Assembly (NCBI GenBank): GCA_021790415.1
Contig: JAJYDZ010000022.1
Location: forward strand, 1-11,118
Reading direction: 5' to 3'
Length of the DNA stretch: 11,118 bases
DNA from: Thermoplasmata archaeon
GTDB lineage: Archaea > Thermoplasmatota > Thermoplasmata > Thermoplasmatales > Thermoplasmataceae
Below, in pieces: positions 7,003 to 11,118 of the stretch (positions are counted from its first letter, which is position 1; each line of letters begins with the position of its first letter). The translations under genes were made by a program, and so were the position numbers. The notes under the pieces were generated by a model. The model saw nothing but the letters and a program-made list of their open reading frames with translations, was not told where the DNA came from and did no database searches.

Positions 7003-7023
7003 CTGAAACATCGAATATTTCAG
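7003..7023 (-). terminator. Hairpin after the copper ATPase gene
   Basis: CTGAAA and TTTCAG (7003-7008, 7018-7023) form a 6-bp stem with a 9-nt loop, 11 nt past the ATPase stop. It is a possible transcript end; no long T run follows. Confidence 0.3.
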
Positions 7024-7034
7024 TTGATTTATAT

Positions 7035-9098
7035 TCATCTCGTCTCAGTCAGCCTTCTGAGTGATCTATTTATCTTGCCCCTGAGAAGAAGTGAATTCAT
7101 TACCACAGATGAGGAACTCATACCCATGGCAAGAGCGGAAAGTATTGGAAGGAAAGAGTATATCGAAAGGCCTGCAAATGGTACAAGAACACCTGCAGCA
7201 ATGGGAATCAGTGCAGTGTTGTAACCAAAAGCCCAACCAATATTCTGTTTAACCTTTCCTATGGTTTTGTCGCCTATGATCTTTGCATAAACAACATGCA
7301 TGAGATCGTTGTTCAGGAGAATTATGTCACCGCTCTCTCTGGCAATATCTGTACCCGAACCCATAGCAATGCCAACATCTGCAGTTTCCAGAGCAATGGA
7401 ATCATTTATTCCGTCACCGGTAAATATGACATAATCACCATTCATCTGGTATTTCTTAATTATATCTGCCTTATCTGAAGGCATCACCTCAGCATGAATA
7501 TCCTCTATACCTATCTCAGAGGCAACCCTTTCTGCCTCTTCATAGGAATCCCCGGTTATCATAGATATACCTATACCCATTGCCTTTAGCCGCCTCACAG
7601 CTTCAGCAGCATTTTCTCTTATCTTATATGAAAGCTTGAAAATTCCAGATTCAACGCCATTGATCATGACTGCAACGGTTGATCCACCTTCCATCTTCTT
7701 TCTAATTATCTCAATATTCCTGCCCTGTGCAATTCCCTTTATTCCCTTACCTGGCATTTCCTCAACATCTGATACTTCCACAATTTGTGCTCCTTTCTCA
7801 CCTGCCATTTTAACAATTGCCTTTGCAACAGGATGATTTGAAGACATCTCCAGCGAAGCTGCCTGTGAGAGAACCTGATCAGGGGAATATCCCAATGAAG
7901 TTGAGAATTCCATAATTGTTGGTTCCGGCTCAGTCAGGGTTCCTGTCTTATCAAAAATTGCCCTGTTTGCCTTTGAGAGACGGTCAAGTGCGCTTGAATT
8001 CTTTATTATGATACCGTTCTCATACGATATATCCGATGAGAGAAGAAGTGTAATTGGTCCGGCCAGGCCTATTGCACATGGACATGCGATTACCACAACA
8101 GAAACAAATGCAAGAACTGCTATGACTAATGGGAAGGCATATCCAACCGATGAAAGATAAAAATACCAGAATAGGGAGGCTAATATGGCAGTCACAATCA
8201 CAATAGGAACAAAAACAGATGAAAATACGTCTGCTATCCTCTGAACCTTGGCTCTTCCCGATGCAGCCCGCTGAATGAGTTCATATATCTGGTTTACCGT
8301 GCTGTCTCTGCCGGTCCTTGTAACCTTAATTCGAAGTATACCATTGAGATTTTTGGTTCCTGATGATACGCTATCGGGCGCTTCCCTTGTAACAGGTTCC
8401 TGTTCCCCTGTTAACATGGATTCGTCAATGTCACTTTTCCCCTGATATATTTCTCCATCCACGGGTATGACCTCACCCGGTTTCACGAGTATGAGATTTC
8501 CGGTTTTTACCTGTCCCGTGGGAATTGTTGAAATTTCTCCATTCTCCTTTATGATCGTTGTATTTCCGGGAATCATGCCAATAAGCTTTCCTGCAGCCTT
8601 ATTGGCTCTTATTTTAGTACTATTCTCAATGAAATTTCCGGTGAGAATCAGGGTTATTATGAAAGCAGATGCATCAAAATACACATCTGATTGTGGAATT
8701 GTGCCGGGAAGCAATGTGATATATGCTGAGAAGAAGAATGCTGTTAGGGTACCCATGGAAACAAGCAGATCCATATTGGCAGTCTTTCCCCTTATTGAAT
8801 GGTATGCACCGTCATAGAACCCATATCCGGAATAAAACTGTACCGGCAATGTCAAGAGAAGGAGAATATAATTTCTGTCTGTGAATGAAGAAGAAACGAG
8901 ATAGGTAATAATAATAATTGAAACTGCAAGGGGCCAGCTTACAACGAGCCTTCTTTTCAGGGTGAGGGCTGCCTTTTCCGGCGATTCGTATTTATACTGG
9001 CACTCCTTAGAACAGAAGAGATACTTTTGGCTGTCCAGAACGGAATATATGGGAGAATCGTCTGGTACATACATACCGCAGACAGGATCTGTTGGCAT
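7035..9098 (-). CDS. copA: Cu+-exporting P1B-type ATPase with N-terminal YHS domain
   Basis: This 687-residue membrane ATPase pumps monovalent copper (or silver) out of the cytosol. Core motifs in order: TGE 230-232 (actuator), CPC 339-341 in helix 6 (metal-transport motif), DKTGT 383-387 (phosphorylated D383), HP 422-423, TGD 515-517 and GDGIND 561-566. The Cu+-specific residues of the last two helices are present: GYN (Y626, N627) and MGMSS (M660, S661). Together with CPC they define P1B-1. Eight helices are visible (about 52-70, 76-94, 108-130, 142-158, 292-316, 322-345, 622-642, 645-665). The usual N-terminal HMA domain (CxxC) is absent; residues 1-40 are instead a YHS domain with PVCGM (C7) and FCSKEC (C29, C33). 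CAIGLAGP replaces the commoner CALGLATP after the CPC. The gene follows the YHS peptide gene by 9 bp. Confidence 0.95.
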   Translation of the reverse strand: MPTDPVCGMYVPDDSPIYSVLDSQKYLFCSKECQYKYESPEKAALTLKRRLVVSWPLAVSIIIITYLVSSSFTDRNYILLLLTLPVQFYSGYGFYDGAYHSIRGKTANMDLLVSMGTLTAFFFSAYITLLPGTIPQSDVYFDASAFIITLILTGNFIENSTKIRANKAAGKLIGMIPGNTTIIKENGEISTIPTGQVKTGNLILVKPGEVIPVDGEIYQGKSDIDESMLTGEQEPVTREAPDSVSSGTKNLNGILRIKVTRTGRDSTVNQIYELIQRAASGRAKVQRIADVFSSVFVPIVIVTAILASLFWYFYLSSVGYAFPLVIAVLAFVSVVVIACPCAIGLAGPITLLLSSDISYENGIIIKNSSALDRLSKANRAIFDKTGTLTEPEPTIMEFSTSLGYSPDQVLSQAASLEMSSNHPVAKAIVKMAGEKGAQIVEVSDVEEMPGKGIKGIAQGRNIEIIRKKMEGGSTVAVMINGVESGIFKLSYKIRENAAEAVRRLKAMGIGISMITGDSYEEAERVASEIGIEDIHAEVMPSDKADIIKKYQMNGDYVIFTGDGINDSIALETADVGIAMGSGTDIARESGDIILLNNDLMHVVYAKIIGDKTIGKVKQNIGWAFGYNTALIPIAAGVLVPFAGLSIYSFLPILSALAMGMSSSSVVMNSLLLRGKINRSLRRLTETR

Positions 9099-9107
9099 TC
9101 ATCCCAC

Positions 9108-9248
9108 TTATCTGCTGTGCTTTAAAGGATTCTTGTCAAATTCTGCCTTGCATTGCGCACTGCAGAAGTAAAATTTCTTACCCTGGAATTCGCTCTGGAA
9201 TTCAGTGGACTCTTTTACTTTCATCCCGCAAATTACATCTTTTGCCAT
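9108..9248 (-). CDS. Stand-alone YHS-domain metal-binding peptide (46 aa)
   Basis: This small frame starts ATG at 9248 and ends TAA at 9108-9110. It begins MAKDVICGMKVKES, continues to KFYFCSAQCKAEFDKNPLK, and is a complete YHS fold: C7 in the VICGM turn, and the FxFCSxxC pair C29 and C33. Its cysteines align with those of the YHS domain at the front of the ATPase encoded 9 bp downstream, so the two domains are paralogous. By context I infer a cytosolic copper chaperone or sensor feeding the pump, taking the place of a CopZ-type HMA chaperone; no experiment on this protein is known to me. GTGGGATGA sits between this stop and the ATPase start. A TATA-like element and inverted repeat lie just before its ATG. 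Confidence 0.85.
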   Translation of the reverse strand: MAKDVICGMKVKESTEFQSEFQGKKFYFCSAQCKAEFDKNPLKHSR

Positions 9249-9250
9249 GC

Positions 9251-9424
9251 TTATGCAATGCTAATTGCATTCTTAACAGTTGCGGAATATTCCTCAGTGA
9301 CATCCTCCCCCGAACTAACGCATTAAGCTTTCCGATTCAGAGACTGGATTTTCCATACAGGTATTGATCCAATCTCCACAGGCTTTATCAGTCGAGTAGA
9401 GAGCAAGCGCGGTAATCTGAGTAG
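9251..9424 (-). pseudogene. 3' remnant of a frameshifted gene upstream of the YHS gene
   Basis: Two adjoining minus-strand frames look coding. The first reads QITALALYSTDKACGDWINT then CMENPVSESESLMR and stops at TAG 9317-9315. A second frame, open from 9322, reads SSGEDVTEEYSATVKNAISI plus A and stops at TAA 9253-9251, 2 bp before the YHS ATG. An indel around 9318-9325 would join them into one C-terminus of about 55 residues. No start or N-terminal part is visible; upstream the sequence passes into the intron-like block. I do not recognise the family. The position suggests the first gene of the copper unit, but that is inference. Confidence 0.5.
9253..9276 (-). promoter_or_regulatory. Promoter and inverted-repeat operator of the YHS-copA unit
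   Basis: A perfect inverted repeat, ATGCAAT-GCTA-ATTGCAT, occupies 9253-9270 and begins 5 bp before the YHS start codon. A TATA-like TTAAGA (minus strand, 9276-9271) is centred about 25 bp from the ATG. The palindrome therefore covers the expected start of a leaderless transcript, where a metal-responsive repressor would act. It also overlaps the last codons of the broken upstream gene. The regulator is not encoded in the window. Confidence 0.45.
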
Positions 9425-9435
9425 ACCTAATTTTA

Positions 9436-9456
9436 ATCCAGACATCCCGTCTGGAT
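9436..9456. repeat. Perfect 8-bp hairpin near the intron-like 3' end
   Basis: ATCCAGAC-ATCCC-GTCTGGAT forms a perfect 8-bp stem with a 5-nt loop. It lies about 37 nt beyond the domain-V-like segment in the minus-strand direction, where domain VI would be. No clear bulged branch-point A can be seen in the stem. Confidence 0.5.
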
Positions 9457-9492
9457 GGTTTCTTCAGTTTCCGTTTCCAGCTCCCCCTCTAA

Positions 9493-9526
9493 GATTCCGG
9501 ACTGAGGCTTTTCGTCTATCCGGCTC
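9493..9526 (-). ncRNA. Group II intron domain V-like hairpin (34 nt)
   Basis: The minus strand begins GAGCCGGAT, has a central GAAA and ends AGTCCGGAATC, 34 nt in total, the canonical domain V length. AGCCGGA pairs with TCCGG in the lower stem and includes the AGC catalytic triad text. The upper stem is damaged: AGAC faces GCCT, where GAGGC-GAAA-GCCTC would be regular. One base of the usual two-base bulge appears lost, and GUUC has become GAATC. This is the pattern of a once-functional domain V that has drifted. Confidence 0.5.
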
Positions 9527-10220
9527 CAAGTCTGGCCACGGTGGATTTCTCCACGACATAACATGCACCCTTCCCTTTCGGTTTGATGCGTGCTTAGCCT
9601 CCAATTGACGGTTCGAACATCTCTTCCATCCTCACTCAGGCGGGTGGAAGGCATAAGGTCTTGTAGCCCTTTCGGGCAATAACCTGTTCCTCCGTTTTCT
9701 CAAAGGCAGCCAGTACCCACAGACCCTTTCCTCTTCTCCGTTATTATCAGGAGTGTCATCGGTACTACGATCTGATCCGCCAGGCCTTGAACGACCAGTG
9801 AGGTTGGCTTTACGCATTCCCTACCGGCCATCTTTGCCCAAGGTCTTTCCCCACTTTGCACATTATGCCTTGTATCCATGCTATCGCCCTTACACCGGAG
9901 TGTTTCTCATGCACATATACCCGTTTCACATGAGAATTCTGCCTTCGTCCGAATCCGACAGACTCGACACACTCAATAACACGTAACCATCTTTGACTGT
10001 GCGTGCTGGATGTTACGATGCTGCAGCGTTCGCTTAATGCTATGGCCTGGATACTTGCTAACCCTTCTGGATGGTCTGGTCTTACGACTTCAAGGGTATT
10101 GTCACCGAAGCTTGCATGTGATATGTTACCATATTCACATGTTCGGTCAGCTACATTGATATCAGGTTCTTTCAATGGTCATTTCCTCCATGACTGGCTT
10201 AATGTGGTTATGGGCTGCAC

Positions 10221-10418
10221 CGAATGCCCATCCTCATCTTTATTTGACCAATTTTTTATTTGCATGCGGATGCATTCATCTTTAAGCAGATCATGAAACC
10301 ACAAACATTACATCATGCTTGAAATTCCCAATTCAAAACACATCATAATGTCATGGGGCTCGTGTAAATTTGCGGAAACACATGGAAATAAAATTAATTT
10401 GCATACATTCATCTAAAT
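10221..10418. other. Intergenic AT-rich stretch with a possible truncated 5' exon
   Basis: No intact gene is seen between the intron-like block and the T run after the DUF1641 gene. On the minus strand one frame open after a TAA reads CLWFHDLLKDECIRMQIKNW then SNKDEDGHS up to the candidate splice site at 10221. It could be the 5' exon of the broken gene, with an ATG at MQIKNW, but it is short and weakly supported. A 6-bp stem, ATGGGC/GCCCAT (10210-10215, 10226-10231), straddles the candidate junction. Confidence 0.3.
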
Positions 10419-10434
10419 GCCAAAAAAAGAAAAT
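10419..10434 (-). terminator. T-run terminator after the DUF1641 gene
   Basis: About 52-67 nt past the DUF1641 stop codon the minus strand reads TTTTCTTTTTTTGG, a T-rich tract of the kind at which archaeal RNA polymerase releases. An imperfect AT-rich hairpin (about 10454-10476) precedes it. Confidence 0.45.
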
Positions 10435-10485
10435 TAATTCTTGTCAGATCCTGTTGGAAATTTGAAATTTAAATTCCGGACCCAT

Positions 10486-10953
10486 TCAAGGTGTAATTTT
10501 TTTAAGTATTTGCCCAATGCTCAACATTAACGCCATTAAAACAGCGGTTGAAGCTTTATAATCCTCATCCATAATGAATTTTCTTATCTTAGGAGAATAT
10601 TTTTTTGGGTTATGAACGGCTTCCTGAACGTTGTCTGTTATGGTTTCAAAATTGAACATGAACCCCTTAATAAGGTCAGAGTTCTTTTCTGATGCCATGG
10701 CGCCCATAATGGAAATAGATACATTCATTGTTTTCATTAAGGCTATTGTAAATTCTTTTGATGAAAAGAACTTTCCGAAGAAGTCCACATCTGTGGGTAA
10801 ATAGTTATTGGAAACAGATTTCATCAGGTCAACTATGTCTGCGTCCTGCAGCTTCTCAAGAATTTCGAGCAATGAATCTATTACTTCCGCGTTTTTCTCA
10901 ATTCTGGAAAGAACTGTTTCTGTTGCATCCTTTTTTATCTCTTTTCCTGGCAT
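10486..10953 (-). CDS. DUF1641 family protein
   Basis: This 155-residue, mostly helical protein contains the DUF1641 pattern: IDSLLEILEKLQDADIVDLM at about 25-44, and a C-terminal hydrophobic helix (about 134-151, TAVLMALMLSIGQILKKI). DUF1641 proteins have no assigned biochemical activity. In archaea and bacteria they are found beside sulfide:quinone oxidoreductase-like flavoproteins or formate dehydrogenases, for which an accessory or membrane-association role has been suggested. Here the gene's ATG follows directly on the TAA of the upstream frame with no gap. A strong GGAGTGAT lies 4 nt before the ATG, so translation is probably coupled. This tight join ties its role to the upstream oxidoreductase-like product. 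Confidence 0.75.
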   Translation of the reverse strand: MPGKEIKKDATETVLSRIEKNAEVIDSLLEILEKLQDADIVDLMKSVSNNYLPTDVDFFGKFFSSKEFTIALMKTMNVSISIMGAMASEKNSDLIKGFMFNFETITDNVQEAVHNPKKYSPKIRKFIMDEDYKASTAVLMALMLSIGQILKKITP

Positions 10954-11118
10954 TTACATCACTCCCCTAAGCATGGCGCTAAAATAGGTATCTGCTGAAG
11001 TCCATTTCAAAAGGTAATCCAGTTTGCTCTGGGCAGCTGCTCTTGGAGGCTAGTTGTATGAGAAATAGAGGGTCATTGCTTTCTCATCTCCAGTTACCGT
11101 GGTACAGGCAACCGCGCC
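10954..11118 (-). pseudogene. 3' end of a possible SQR-type flavoprotein gene with in-frame TAG
   Basis: This reading frame enters from the right edge as GAVACTTVTGDEKAMTLYFS then YN, meets TAG at 11052-11050, and continues as PPRAAAQSKLDYLLKWTSAD then TYFSAMLRGVM to a TAA that abuts the DUF1641 ATG. The 31 codons after the TAG look fully coding. The text up to and after the stop resembles the C-terminus of sulfide:quinone oxidoreductase-like FAD proteins, which fits the DUF1641 neighbour. The identification is tentative because only 54 codons are visible. The TAG could be a nonsense mutation, a sequence error or a recoded codon; for that reason I mark it as pseudogene. Confidence 0.5.
10958..10965 (-). 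promoter_or_regulatory. Ribosome-binding site of the DUF1641 gene
   Basis: GGAGTGAT on the minus strand, 4 nt before the ATG at 10953, lies within the last codons of the upstream frame. It supports this start and translational coupling. Confidence 0.65.

Larger units (their letters stand above)
9421..10220 (-). ncRNA. Decayed ORF-less group II intron-like ribozyme (boundaries approximate)
   Basis: This approximately 800-nt block is visibly GC-richer (one 60-base line counted 52%, against 38% in the adjoining intergenic DNA). It has no frame that looks like a protein gene but is full of local hairpins. On the minus strand there is a domain-V-like segment (9526-9493) followed by TTAGAGGGGGAG. 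Upstream are an 11-bp stem closed by a GTAA tetraloop (10115-10141), an 8-bp stem (9904-9911 with 9929-9936), ACAC-TCCG-GTGT (9892-9903) and GTCAT/ATGAC (10178-10194). A GTGCAG at 10220-10215 is a candidate 5' splice site (consensus GUGYG), and GGTCTAC ending at 9421 is a candidate 3' end. Coding-like sequence resumes immediately after that 3' end. An approximately 800-nt length fits an intron without a reverse transcriptase ORF. A different large ncRNA or IS relic is not excluded. Confidence 0.5.

Noticed and set aside
8467..8817. 116-codon plus-strand frame
   Set aside because: It is antisense to the conserved membrane and actuator regions of the copper ATPase; its hydrophobic runs mirror that gene.
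9433..9817. Overlapping minus-strand frames (9433-9654, 9632-9817), and a third frame with a Trp-Arg-Asn-Pro-Pro-Trp stretch, as a reverse transcriptase remnant
   Set aside because: None shows RT motifs such as YADD or a maturase domain, and all three phases are open by chance in a GC-richer region. I found no credible intron-encoded protein.
9810..10175. 121-codon minus-strand frame inside the GC-richer block
   Set aside because: Its translation resembles no family I know, has an unusual mix of residues and overlaps several RNA-type hairpins. The structured-RNA reading explains the block better.
10003..10296. 97-codon plus-strand frame
   Set aside because: It lies opposite the intron-like block, has no recognisable domain and no ribosome-binding site or promoter.

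Overview
The window looks like a chromosomal segment of an acidophilic, Thermoplasmatales-like archaeon; this is an inference from content. Several genes start with TTG or GTG and have an AT-rich TATA-like element 24-28 bp upstream and no leader. The set of an archaeal prepilin/preflagellin-type peptidase, HutI, a membrane-anchored winged-helix regulator, a Cu+ ATPase and a DUF1641 gene fits that group. Base composition is AT-rich, except for a GC-richer block at about 9440-10230. All intact genes lie on the minus strand.

Layout from left to right. A CRISPR array (12-842; 13 identical 31-bp repeats, 12 complete spacers) runs in from beyond the left edge. It stops against mobile-element debris: three iterated 24-bp units that resemble an IS21-type end (851-922) and a decayed DDE transposase C-terminus (937-1275). 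Next come three closely packed minus-strand genes: an MBL-fold hydrolase, an A24 prepilin peptidase and imidazolonepropionase (4053 to 1332). A two-gene unit follows, a membrane winged-helix regulator and a SHOCT-domain membrane protein (5087 to 4179). Then comes an AbiE-type toxin-antitoxin pair (6770 to 5366) with a promoter/operator and overlapping reading frames. A scar that resembles the right end of an IS605/TnpB element (about 6885-6996) separates this pair from a copper-export unit.

The copper unit is a 46-residue stand-alone YHS protein (9248-9108) followed 9 bp later by a Cu+-type P1B ATPase (9098-7035) that itself carries an N-terminal YHS domain in place of the usual HMA domain. 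A perfect 7-bp inverted repeat lies between a TATA-like element and the start of the YHS gene. Just upstream is the broken 3' end of another gene, and upstream of that an approximately 800-nt structured, GC-richer block without a convincing protein gene. Its minus strand carries a 34-nt segment very like domain V of a group II intron, so I read the block as a decayed, ORF-less group II intron that interrupted the lost gene.

At the right edge a DUF1641 gene (10953-10486) follows directly on the 3' end of a gene that resembles a sulfide:quinone-oxidoreductase-type flavoprotein. That reading frame contains an in-frame TAG 31 codons before its end. Overall this is an accessory region: defence (CRISPR, AbiE), metal resistance and several dead mobile elements between ordinary metabolic genes.
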